This document shows, in pieces, positions 12,170-24,067 of a stretch of 64,000 nt of DNA. The notes beneath the pieces are model-generated. The model had not been told where the DNA came from, searched no databases, and was given only the letters and a program-made list of their open reading frames with translations. The stretch comes from Tetranychus cinnabarinus (lineage: Eukaryota; Arthropoda; Arachnida; Trombidiformes; Tetranychidae). The stretch's first letter is position 1, and each line of letters starts with the position of its first letter. The stretch spans positions 17,422,001 to 17,486,000 of the forward strand of contig WHVY01000001.1 of NCBI GenBank assembly GCA_022266195.1. The letters are read 5' to 3'. A program made the position numbers and the translations under genes.

Positions 12170-13195
12170 ATGTTTTACTGGTCATCATCTGATCTCTGCT
12201 TTTTTAAGCATCAAATGATCTCACAAGTTCTCTATTTTCTTGTTCTCTCATGTATACTGCCTCCATGTTCCTTATCCACCAATTTTGGAGCCACTACCCT
12301 GAACAATTTGAATCTCTATACCAGACCATCAGCTATCGGTGAGTCTTGTATGCCTCCATCTAGTACCTGTGCTGATCCTAACTCCATATGTTACCGCAAG
12401 ACGAATCGCTATCTAGGTTACTGTAAATGTACCCAAGACTATTATTATGATCGTAGATCTGGTAAATGTATGCGATCCATAGCAATAGGCGATCCATGCA
12501 CAGAGTCAAGAGAATGTCAATCGTTTGATAGACATTCTTACTGTGACTATGGTCAACTTGTTCGTAAACGTCGGCCAATATGTGCCTGTATATCAAAATA
12601 TGTGTTTAATCATGAGAAACAACGATGTGTACATTGTCGACAAACCCTTAATGATTGCCGTGATCCTTCATCGCCTTCAAGTGTCAATTCCTTGGCAAAG
12701 TACAAGTTCGGATTGCTTATCAAAATTATTCTCATAGTGATTGGTTTTTCCCTAATACTGAGCTTGACTTTTTGCTTCTTCATCAAATTACTCAATGGAT
12801 ACAGTAAATCGAGGAGGTCATCTGGTCATAATACACAATCTGGCTCCAATCAACAAATTATAACTACAAGGACTCCAGTAACATCAACATCGGTGCCATC
12901 AGTAACTCCAATACAGCCTTCAGCTCCACCTTTGCCATCAGATACTGTTGGCCCAATGTCTACATTTAATACTCGTAACCCTGTTAGATTCAACATATCA
13001 TCTTCCATCTATAGCAACTCAAAAAGAAACCAATTATCATCTTCCGATAATAGTAATAGACTGTCACTGGCATCCTCATCAGGGGAAGATAAACCACCCT
13101 CTTACGAGGAAGCTATCCATGGATCAAGCCAGTGTAAACGTGATCTGGTAATCTCACTTAATCCAAGTTCATCGTTGGACGGCAATCCAGTTTAA
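12170..13195 (+). CDS. Single-pass membrane protein with EB-type Cys modules and a PPSYEE tail
   Basis: An intronless frame of 341 residues. The second ATG (12215, residue 16) gives a typical signal peptide (MISQVLYFLVLSCILPPCSL) and may be the real start. Residues about 55-160 hold regularly spaced cysteines in the EB-module style (IGESC, YCKC, IGDPC, ICAC, CVHC). A hydrophobic helix at about 182-205 is followed by a Ser/Thr/Pro-rich cytoplasmic tail ending in a PPSYEEAIHG stretch near residue 308. PPxY-type motifs bind WW domains, for example of NEDD4-family ubiquitin ligases. The family is common in arthropods and nematodes, but its ligands are unknown. AATAAA is at 13852-13857. Confidence 0.85.
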   Translation: MFYWSSSDLCFFKHQMISQVLYFLVLSCILPPCSLSTNFGATTLNNLNLYTRPSAIGESCMPPSSTCADPNSICYRKTNRYLGYCKCTQDYYYDRRSGKCMRSIAIGDPCTESRECQSFDRHSYCDYGQLVRKRRPICACISKYVFNHEKQRCVHCRQTLNDCRDPSSPSSVNSLAKYKFGLLIKIILIVIGFSLILSLTFCFFIKLLNGYSKSRRSSGHNTQSGSNQQIITTRTPVTSTSVPSVTPIQPSAPPLPSDTVGPMSTFNTRNPVRFNISSSIYSNSKRNQLSSSDNSNRLSLASSSGEDKPPSYEEAIHGSSQCKRDLVISLNPSSSLDGNPV

Positions 13196-14578
13196 TTTGT
13201 AATTGTATCTACTTAATCAATTGAAGGCCAAAGATGCAACCAAAAATCACAAAATTCATGTAATGATCGGGATTAACTTCCACCTGTTCACTACAAATGG
13301 TAATCTCCTCATGGTTTGTCATTAAGGCCATTCTGTACAAGATTGTTTAATACAATTAGTAAGTTAATTATTTGAAAAATCAACCAAAGAAAAGAAATGA
13401 TAACATATGAATTGTAACAATCAATTTTGTATAGAACTGAATGATTACAGTTAACTGGTAATTGAATTACATTGCCATTAATGCTGTTTTCGTAAAAAAA
13501 AGCTGCAAATGTAAATCAGTTTAAATGATTGTCAAACAAAATCACTAATTTTGTTAATATTGAGCTCTTGAGAACAATTACTTCCAAGTCAAAAATATTG
13601 ATCACCTTTAAATATAGTGTACAAAATTGAATATAAATTTCTGGTTCAGCAGGAAAGGACATTCCGTGACGGCAAACAAAACTTCCACATTTTTCGATCA
13701 AATCGAAGCCAAACAATCAAATAATTTGATTTATCAATTACCCATAATTTCACTTCATTTAATTTCTTTTGTTAAGTAGTTAATATCTTGTTCATTATGT
13801 ACATCATTTAGATTTGAATCTACTTCATTGGAAAGTTATTCTGACAAATCAAATAAAAAATCTTCCAAATTAATTTTGTTCAATTACTCAACTGCTTTTT
13901 GAATGAAACAAGATTGCAAAAGGATTTGATTATTTCATTAATTTTGAATTCTCAAAGTTTAATTCTTGTTTAATTTAATTATAGCATAACATGGAAATAG
14001 ACTTTTGAATTTGATTCAACAATTAAGTTGAAGGTAACGACAAGCGTTAATCATTAATCAACGGATAAAATCGTTATTGAATTGATAACATTAACAATAA
14101 TTGATGGAGATGTATAATAATGTCTGGTTTAAATTAGCTTGTAATAATTGAAGTTACCTTTTGCTAATCAATTGGATTGTTAGCTTTCAAGTAAATGTAT
14201 AATACATGCATTTTTGATTGTAACATCTCCCTGTAACCATTAAAATTAATTACCTTCTGAGAGATATAATTGATTTCTTAGAAAACTAACAATGTTGATA
14301 TGTAAAAAGATAATTTTCCTATTGATTAACAGAATAACCAAATGATTTTGGGTTTTACTAATCATTTCAATTAGTAGCTCAGAGAGTAGAGTTGAAATGT
14401 GCCAGGTCAGGTGTTACAATTAATAATGACAATTAATAATAATTGAACCTTTGAAATATTGAAGCTTTTTTAGGACCAAAATAAATGAAAGATTAAACGG
14501 AGTAAACGAAGTAAACATGCGGAAGAGACAAATAATCAAAGCAGAAGATGATGATAATAAGAAGGAATTTGGTTCGAG
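13196..14578. other. 3' regions of two convergent genes
   Basis: AT-rich 3' UTR of the EB-module gene up to about 13870, then the 3' side of the Pro/Gln-rich gene on the other strand. No other gene is supported. Confidence 0.55.
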
Positions 14579-17500
14579 TTAGAAATCAGTTCCATAAGGA
14601 GGAAGAGATCTATTAGCATTCCAAGGTTCTTCACCAGTCATCATCTGAAGCATTCTGAAAGATCTTGAAGGAATTGATGAACCAGTATAGTGAGGTGGAG
14701 TTTTGACTGGAGTTTGTTGTGAAGGAGGAACCATTTCACTCTCACGAATAATTGGGATTTCAATTTCTGTACGAACTTTTCGTGCTTGATTAGTCTGTTG
14801 TCTTTGTTGTTGCTGTTGCTGTTGTTGATGATAAGGTGATTGTGAAAAGGGTTGAGATGATGTTGATGAAGGTGATGAGGATTGTTGATGCCTTGGTTGG
14901 TGATAATTTGGAGTCATTGATGGCGATCGAAGAGCTGAAATGATACAAAAAAAAGATTGTTAGTTTTTTCATTTTTACACAAAATTTTGTTCAAATAAAC
15001 TCTTGGAAATGAGAAGAGAAGATGAAAAAGATATTTTAAAATAATGTTTTGTTTTATGGTTAAGAATCAAATATTCATTAGATGGAAGCATAAACTTTGA
15101 GAATTTGGTAATTTTGAGAAAATTGTAAAATTTTTAAAAAATTAGGTCACCTCATTTTAAATACGTGGGTATTGAGTTAATGTTATCTGTGTTGAAATTG
15201 GAGGTCAACTCACTGAATTCCTCTGAGAATCTTTGGCTCAATTACAAGTCGCATAAATTATCTAACATTGACACATTTGATGAAAAAGAGGAGCTAATTC
15301 AATATCTTCGTTTCATAGTTATTAGGGCAACAATGACTGACAAATGTGTTATTTACAGTATCATTATTGGATCAAGTGAGTTGTCAGGTTAAGTTAAGGA
15401 TTAAGCATATGGTTCAATATATTGACTTTTTTAGTGAGAGTTACATTCAAAGATGAAAAGGTGTTGGAAAACCTTTTTTTTAATGAAATCGATAATTAGT
15501 TTACCTTCTTCATCAGTCAAGCCAACCATGTCTTGAAGATATTTGAATGAGTTACTAGGAATGGATGGTCCTCTGTATCTTGGATCCATTGCCTCTTGAC
15601 TAAATGGTGAGCTTTGGTTTTGCGGTTGAGGACTTTCCACTGAAGGTGTTCGTCGCCATTGCGGTGTCCAATCAGATTGATTTTGTTGTTGCTGTTGAGC
15701 TTGTCTCTGTCTTTGGTACTCTTGTTGGGTTTGTTGTTCAACCAATTTCAAATTTTCCAGTTCATCTTGGATAAGAGTTGAAGAGAGCACATAATTCAAT
15801 GGATTAAAAATACTTTTTTCAATAAACAAATGAAACATTTTGATAAATAGATAGCAAATATTATTAATCAAGCTCACCTTGGATTCCTTCGGTTAATTTT
15901 TGTAAAACTCTAAATGATCTTGATTGAACGGGTTCACTTCGTTCTTCCTCATTTTCTGGTTCATAAAATCTTTGTTGAGACTGTGGTTGTTGATTCATTT
16001 TGTATTGGCCACCATAATTGCCTTCATTTGCTGATCTTGGCTGAAACAAGATGTACAAGTAGGATTAGATTTTCAGTAAAAGATCCTTTTTATTATCATT
16101 ATTCCTAATATCATCATGTCTTGGTAAACTTACCTGTTGTGGTGATGCTGATTGATATTGTCTTTTAGCATTCCACTGTTCTTGTAAAGAAGGTCCAATA
16201 ATTTTAGTTGGAGTTGAATAATGATCTTGATTATTTTCTTGGGTTTCCTTGAGTAAATCAATCTTTTTGGGAGGAGGAACCGAATAATAAGTTTTAGGTC
16301 CTTGTTTAACAGTGATTGGTGATCCTCTTTGGTATAAATTTGCTGTTGGACTGTCCATTCCTCCACTAATAGTATTAGCTCCATAGCCAATTGGAGTAGA
16401 TGAAGGTGGTGATACAATGAGCGGTGGAGACTGTCCGTAATTATTATAGCTAACATTATTATTGTTATCTCTTACATTGCTGTTATAATTGTTCATCATT
16501 GGATTTGAATAAGGTGTTGGACTTGAATTACCCGTAGCCGCTGAATTATTTGCATAGTTATTTACAAAAGCAAATGGACTTGTTGATGATGGTGATGGCT
16601 GTTTACCTCCAGCATAGGCTGGAGATGTTTGTCCATACGGTATAGATCTTACTTCTGGTGATCGACTAATATTTTGAATAGCAGTATTTAACCCTTCTAA
16701 TTGCTCATTAACAACAGCTTCAAATTCAACAGGACTTAAGGGTTGTTGTTGTGATTGTTGACGGTAAATAGGGCTTGATTGTTGTTGATTACCAGTTCGA
16801 GCCAATAGTTCCTTGGTAAAATCAAGTTTAGGAGCAGAAGGTACATTAAATGTTTTACCTTGTTGCAAGCCAATTGTTGGTGGAGAGCGATGATTGTTAT
16901 TAGAATCATAAGTATTGTTATAATTGCTACTTAAAGGTATTTGATCTGGTGTTAGAGCTCTATTTAAGTCAATATCTGTCTTCAACGGATTCACTATATC
17001 TGGTGTATAAGCTCGTCTTTCAATTGAACCCATTTGATTTTCATTTGAAGGTTGACCGGCTTTGTTTGTTGGCTGTTTAGTTTGATCATCTTCACCCTCC
17101 ATCATATTAGCTAATAATCGTTTTTTCATCCTAGGCGATCTTATTTGACTCAAATCTAATTTACCTTTGTCACTGTAACGAGAAACATAAAGCCAAATTA
17201 TTAATGACATGAAATGCAAAAATGACGCTTTAAGGATAACTCCTATGTTAATTAGTCATTGCTGTTCAGAAATAGTCTCTCAACAGGTTAAACTGGATTG
17301 AAATTTGCTATTAGATTCACGATACTAATAATAATTTGAAAGTTTCCAGTTTCAAATACGCATGAATCAACTAAATTCAAAATTACAAATCTTTTTGGTT
17401 ATGAACTTGAAAGGAATGTTTCATTCCGATAAAATCAACATTCGAGTAAAATTAGACTAAATAGATTACGTTGAGCAAGAGTAATCAAAGGAGAAGTAAT

Positions 17501-18267
17501 AAATAATGTTTAACCAAATGAAGACACTTTACAAAACTGAAGCAATTATGGGAATGTCAGTAGCCATGAAAACGTTAATTAACAAGAGATTGGGATAAAA
17601 TATTTAGTAATTTGCTGTTACTTAAGGAAAGATTGGTTTTCAATTTGAATATCCTGTGCCTAACAATTTGAAAGATACCTAAGCTAATTACTAGACATTG
17701 GTTTCCTTAATGTTTTAGGTTGATTGACAGTAATCAAAGAAGCTTATAAGCTGAACCTTTGAAAGTTTCGATAACTAAATACTCACCCAACAGCCAAAGG
17801 TGTATAAGTAAATGGCTTCTTGTCTTTAGACATTGTATTCATTAACTGTGGAGGTAAATTAGCAAATTGGTCTTGCTGTTGCTGTAGCTGCATCTGTTGC
17901 TGCCTTTGTTCAAGCTCTTCTTTGTAAGTTGGAATCTTAAGCGCACCCATTGAGCCAGGGGGTGGTGGAGGTGGTGGAGGTGGAGCCATACCTAACACCA
18001 TAGAAACAAAAACCACAATTAGAGAGGTTAATTGATTACAAGATCAAAAGAGTTTCCTCTTAAAAAGGTAAAGTTAACATTCACTTATCAATTTGTTAGC
18101 TATGACAGTCTAACAAAGAGTAAAGTTGGGGTAAAATCGTAAACAGTTAACTTGGGAAATATAATACGAAATGGTTTGTAAATTTAATATTTGAACTTAC
18201 CTATGTTAGTTGATGATGATGGTGGTGGAGGTGGAGGCGGGGGTGGAGGAGCCATAACAGAGTCCAT
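14579..18267 (-). CDS. Pro/Gln/Asn-rich protein with three SFxxLQ motifs; candidate Z-disc or actin-associated scaffold
   Basis: Six exons: 18201-18267, 17787-17991, 16134-17172, 15878-16040, 15505-15765 and 14579-14934 (2091 bases, 696 residues); all junctions keep frame. Two polyproline runs (10 and 9 residues) open the protein and suit profilin or EVH1-type partners. A conserved-looking block follows (IPTYKEELEQRQQ, KPFTYTP, LDLSQIRSPRMKKRLL), then a long Gln/Asn/Ser/Pro-rich disordered region. Each of the last three exons carries a motif of the type RSFRVLQ (about residue 478), NSFKYLQ (about 563) and RSFRMLQ (about 669). Such motifs recall the ALP/Enigma/ZASP family, but no PDZ or LIM domain is present. 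The role is therefore an inference. Alternative promoters or upstream exons could exist. Confidence 0.8.
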
Positions 18268-20348
18268 TATTTAGTGGGACAATAAGATTACACAGTCGGT
18301 TAAGATTTTGTAAGATTAAATTTACAAAATAAACTTGAAATTGACAGTTGACTAGAAACGTGTTCAATAAAATTAAGTAAAGCTATAATGTTTACTTGTG
18401 TTTTAAGGTATAAATTTACAGAATTAAATTGATTAGTTAAAAAGATAATCAAGCAATGTGAGTTGACTAACAATTAACCCATTCCTAAAACATTATTTTG
18501 TGGTTTTCGCTGTTAACTGTCTACCAGACTCTCTCACGCTCTCTCTCCTCTCACTCTCTCCCTTTAACCTTATGTCAAGATGATGATGATTGGGAAAAAA
18601 ATAAAAGGATAATTCAATGTAACTAAACAAAAAGGATAGGAAGATGAAGAAAACTGTTTCTCGATATAAAAAGATGAATCAAGTGTTTGCTAGGTGAATG
18701 TGAAAAACTGTGACTGGCAAAATGGTGTTAAGGAAACTTTAAATTGTGGCAAAACCGTTTGGGTTATGAATTATCCTTGAGTTTAATTCTGATCTTAATT
18801 CTGATCATCTTCATAGAGCATGGAGAGATGATCTTGGGAGACAGGCTAAAATAGTTATTCCAAATTTGGGTTCAGCTTGACATTCCAAGCCCACAGAGTT
18901 GGCGTCTATTTGGTAAATCGGAGTTTGTAAAAAAGCTAAGGGGAAGAGTCGAGCTTATTTTCATTGCGCTGTTCAACTGTATCAGGGAAAGATATTTTTA
19001 GCTAAACTTGATCTCAAGCCAAAACCTAATGAGTTAGGACAAAAGCAATGTAAACATTTGAAGATTAATTCAATTGCAAATTAAAATAATAACCAGACTG
19101 GAAATTGATTACCAATTAAAATGAATAAATCCATTTTAATCTTATTTTTACTTTACCTTCAATCAGACAATTTGTTTAGTTTGTCAAGATTCATTCTAGA
19201 AGTCCATTTATATTTAGATATCTTAGATTACAATATGAATTTATAATCTTAAATTGATATAGTCTTGTGAAGCGCCTTGTTTGAGACTTTGATTCTGTAT
19301 TTAATCCTCCAAATTCATGTTGATTGGTTATTGTTTACGTTCAAATACACATGCAAGGAGACAAATGCTCTAATCCTGAAATTTAATTATCCAGGGCAAG
19401 GCTGGATGATGAAAAGAGGGTAAAGTTAGTTGCCAAAATTTTATGCAAACTGTTAACCTAATTGGCAATCAGAGACAATACAGTTTTACCATAATGCTGA
19501 AGCTAGCAAGGCTAAGTACAATGAAATCTTATCTACATTCAATATAATCACAATAAGGATAAACAGCGGACTCAGGTATTTTCATTTCATTTAAGATTAA
19601 CTATGAAGGTTAATATATTAACAATCAAAACAATATCTCATGAAAAACAAGCAACAACTCAGCATTGCTAACAAAGAGCAATACAACAGTATATTACTCT
19701 TTGTGAACGACTTACATTGTTGGATGAAATGTAAAATATTGATGACTAAATCTGTTTGTAAATATCTTAAGCCGGCGATTTTATTAAAAATAACTATTCT
19801 ATTGCTAATTAATGAGCAAATTATTTTGTTTCATGTGAGTTAATTGAGTAATTCCTGAGGAATGCAAAGTAATATTTCTCAACTCAACTCAATTTAAAAC
19901 CTAATTGATTAGTTTGTAAGCAACACCTCGTGCTAACAATAAACTCGCAACTTGATTTCTCATTAATATTGATTATCGGAAGAAATGTTTGTACACTAAC
20001 ATTCAGAGCGTCAAGATAAATAGTGATAAATAACTTGTATGAGAGTTTCAACAATTTTTTTGTTTGAGATAGATCTACTGTTACCCATTATTTACAATTA
20101 AGCTAATAATGCATCATCTTTTCAAGTTGTATTTACTATTAAAATAATTTAAAGCAAGCAATTGAATTGAATTTTTAACTTAAAACCATTATTTATAAAC
20201 AAACTCAAATCACAAGTCACATTTACATTGTAGACTGATAAAAACTATTTGATTTAAATCATTACTATTAATAAAATGGCGATCAAAATAACCATTAAAT
20301 AGTATATTTTAATGATACAATTTACATTATTAGACATAATGTTTGAAA
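18268..20348. other. Gap between the scaffold and SERCA genes
   Basis: No functional gene is supported. A CT-rich patch lies at 18530-18570. At about 18780-19060 on the plus strand there is a weak coding-like stretch with in-frame stops, described in the findings. The rest is AT-rich. Confidence 0.5.
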
Positions 20349-23300
20349 TTATTTGTTTTTGTTTAAAGATGCCATAACATTAGTATCGATGAACTTTCTT
20401 GAAATTAATTTCAAGGCTTCATCTAATAAGACAACCGGACCTGAGATCTTGAGTACTGTCCACCATTCCTCAGCGTTAAGTGGGCAAACAGAGAAGATTA
20501 CCTGAATTGAAACAAAGAAAAGATTAAAAATTAATAAATTGAAGTAATAAATAATCTAATAGGTTAAATTTGAATATAATTTAAATTTATACATACCGAG
20601 ATGAAATCGACATAGAGAAGGAAAAAGTGAAGACCCATTGAAAGAGCCATAGCACCCAAAAGCCATGGGTTTTTCCATGGTGGCATTGCAAGAAGAGATT
20701 GGTTTTCAGATAAACTGTGAAATAACAAAAAAGATTTTTCATTTAGAAACTGATTAAATTAAATTGTTGCAACTCATGCATACCTGTTGAGAGCATTCAA
20801 CATTTCAATGGTAACTAATACAGATAAGGCCATAGTCATTGGATGAGGGTCACGGAAAATAGCACAATCTACATTTGCAAATGCTTCGTCCCCACCAAGG
20901 CATTGAAGATGGTGGCTAAGTTGATAGAATGTAAGATGAGGTCCATCAGGAGCGGCTAAGAACCACCAAGCGGCAGCGCCTACAGTGGCAGCACCGACAT
21001 AGCAACCAACAGCCATATACCTAAAGAATAACCATCCGGTGATGAGTGGTTCGTTAGCTCGTCGAGGAGGTCGTTCCATAATGTCAAGATCAGGTGGATT
21101 AAAACCTAATGCTGTGGCTGGTAAACCGTCAGTGACTAGGTTAACCCAAAGTAATTGTACTGGAATCAAGGCTTCGGGAAGACCAAGAGCGGCAGTCAAG
21201 AAAATACTATGGAGAGAAAAAAAGAGACATTGATTAGTATTTCAATTTAAATATATTCCAAGAGTTGAAGTTTTACCTCACAACTTCACCAATGTTTGAT
21301 GAAATGAGATATCGAATGAATTGTTTCATATTATTATAAATAGCACGACCTTCCTCTACGGCAGCAACAATGGATGAGAAATTATCATCAGCTAAAACCA
21401 TTTCAGCAGCTGATTTAGCAACAGCAGTTCCTGAACCCATAGCAATACCAATTTCGGCTTTCTTAAGAGCAGGGGCATCATTTACACCATCACCAGTCAT
21501 AGCAGAAATTTCACCGTCAGCTTGTAAAAATTCAACAATTTTGGACTTGTGTGAAGGTTCTACACGGGAGAATAGTCGAGCTTTACGGATAGCTTCACGT
21601 TGTTCATATACAGGTAAGTCATCAAATTCACGACCAGAGTATGACTTTCCGAAGGTGTCTTCGTCTTCACCGAATACTCCGATTCTTCGGCAAATAGCTT
21701 CAGCAGTGGCCTTGTTGTCACCAGTAATGACGATAACTCGAATACCAGCAGCTCGACATCTCATGATTGAATCAAAGACTTCTTTACGAGGAGGATCCAA
21801 CATACCAACGACACCAACAAAAGTACAGTTAACCTGAAAATTTGCAAAAGTAAATTGCATTAATATTACCATTAAAATACTATAAAAAATCTAAATGATT
21901 GAAAGTGTACCTCATAATTGATAAACTTGGTAGCGTCATTCAGATCCATCTCATCAGGAGCCATTGGGCTGTCAATAGTTGCAAGAGCAAGACATCTGAG
22001 GGTATCTCTACCAGTACCATATTGTCTGGTAGTTTCTAAAATTTTATTTCTAATACCTTCGGTCATTGGAACTTTACGGTCTCCGACTCGAACGTGTGAG
22101 CATCGATCAAGAACTCCTTCAGGAGCTCCTTTAACAAACATCTTTGGTCCAGATCCAAGTTTGTCAACTTTTTTAGGAACACAGAAAGAGCTCATTGATT
22201 TTCGATCTCGAGAGAACTCAAGGGTAAACTCTTTTCTCCACATGGATTGGATATTGTGGTTCACTACTAAGGCAGCATCTCGACGACTTAATCCAGATTT
22301 ACTGTAGCCCCATGGATTTAATTTTTCAGCTAATACGACGAGAGCAGTTTCAGTGGCTTCACCGACCTTCTCGAAGGCTTGTTTGAACTCATTAAAGTCA
22401 ATACTGGAATCATTGCACATGACACAAATAGTGGTCATTTCGAATAATTGATCGTAATCACTAGACTTTGCTCGTTGTCCCTTGATGAAGACATCACCAA
22501 TGGGTTCGTAAGTTGATCCGGTAACTTCAAATTCATCTAATTCACAGTCACTACCAGAGGCATCTCTGATAATAAAGAACTGTTAATGAGATCAAAAGAA
22601 AATTGCATTAGTAAAATCATTCAAATTAGATTGATTGAAACCTTAACAACATCAAGAAATAGATTGATATTGATTCTTATTGATTAGACCAAGGTGTGAA
22701 ATCTACTCACCCTACTAACTGACATTTGATTTGTGGTAAGGGTACCTGTCTTATCAGAGCAAATGACAGATGTACAACCTAATGTTTCGACTGAGGGTAG
22801 AGATCGAACAATGGCATTCTTTTTAGCCATCCTTCGAGTACCTAAGGCTAAGCAAGTAGTGATCACAGCAGGTAAACCTTCGGGGATAGCTGCAACAGCA
22901 AGTGCAACAGCGATCTTGAAATAGTAGATGGCACCCTTTAGCCAAGAGCCGCCGTGAATTGGATCATTAAAGTGTCCAATGTTGATAGCCCAGACAGCAA
23001 CACAGATAATTGAGATTACTTTTGATAATTGTTCACCAAACTCATCAAGTTTTTGTTGGAGTGGAGTTTTGACTTCTTCAGTTTCACTCATTTCAGTACG
23101 AATCTTACCAATAGCGGTTTCAAGACCAGTACCGATGACGATACCTTTGGCTTTACCAGCAGCAATATTTGTACCCTAGACATCGATAGCAGAAAAAAAT
23201 AGATGAAAATTAAATAAGAATGATACCAGTAGTGCAAATAAACAAACAGGAAAGAGTTAATTAGGATCTCTATAAAAAAGAGGCTTGAAGGTGAATGACT

Positions 23301-24067
23301 GTTTGGTTTTTTTGCTATAAGGATACATTTGTAATCCAAGTGAGCCCATTCAAGATTAAGATGAGTGATGACGATATGGAAAAAAAGTAAAGGTTGAAAT
23401 GGTGCACAATCAGGGAAAGTAACAGAATCAAGCTTACCGAGAAACAAATATTCTTCTTATCCTGATTTACAGCCCTTGGGTCGGGTACAGGGTCGGTGTG
23501 TTTAATCACAGAGACAGATTCACCAGTAAGAATAGATTGGTCAACCCTCAGGGTTGTTGAGTATATCTTGATTAACCTAATATCAGCGGGAACTTTGTCA
23601 CCGACCGAGAATTCAACCAAGTCTCCAGGAACAATTTCTTTGGCTCTAATTTTTTGTACACCTTGTTTGTTGGCCCGGATAACCTTTCCCATCTCGGGTT
23701 CATACTCCTTGAGAGCTTCAATTGCACTTTCAGCATTTCTTTCCTGCCAAACACCAACCACAGCGTTAGCAATAAGAATGAGTAAAATGACAAAAGGTTC
23801 AACAAAGGCTGTAATAGTGTCTTCATCTTCTTCAAAGAAAGCAAGCACAAATGAAATTATGGCCGCAAGAAGTAAAATTTTCACTAAAAGATCATCAAAT
23901 TGCTCCAAAACCAATTGCCACAATGATTTACCCTCTTCTGTGGGTAACTCATTGAGACCATACTTGGCTTGATACTTTTTAACTTGATCGTCAGTTAATC
24001 CTCTCTCCGGGTCAGTTTGAAAATTATCAAGCACTTCCTGATAGGTTTTACAATGGGCCAACTCCAT
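20349..24067 (-). CDS. SERCA: Sarco/endoplasmic reticulum calcium-transporting ATPase (SERCA)
   Basis: Seven exons: 23438-24067, 22711-23175, 21911-22579, 21277-21833, 20784-21206, 20597-20714 and 20349-20501 (3015 bases, 1004 residues, normal for the family). It pumps two calcium ions into the ER or sarcoplasmic reticulum lumen per ATP. Visible motifs: ILTGES in the actuator domain, PEGLP in transmembrane helix 4, CSDKTGTLTTNQ with the phosphorylated Asp at residue 351 (same number as in vertebrate SERCA1), KGAPEG in the nucleotide domain, TGDGVNDAPALKKAEIG in the hinge, and ten expected membrane helices. The C-terminus is the short type (ends NKNK) without an eleventh helix. Introns are short. 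No inactivating change is seen. Confidence 0.98.

Noticed and set aside
21370..21837. Long plus-strand frames inside SERCA exons (also 21918-22307 and 23496-23972)
   Set aside because: They are exact antisense shadows of SERCA codons, with no motifs, promoters or splice context of their own.
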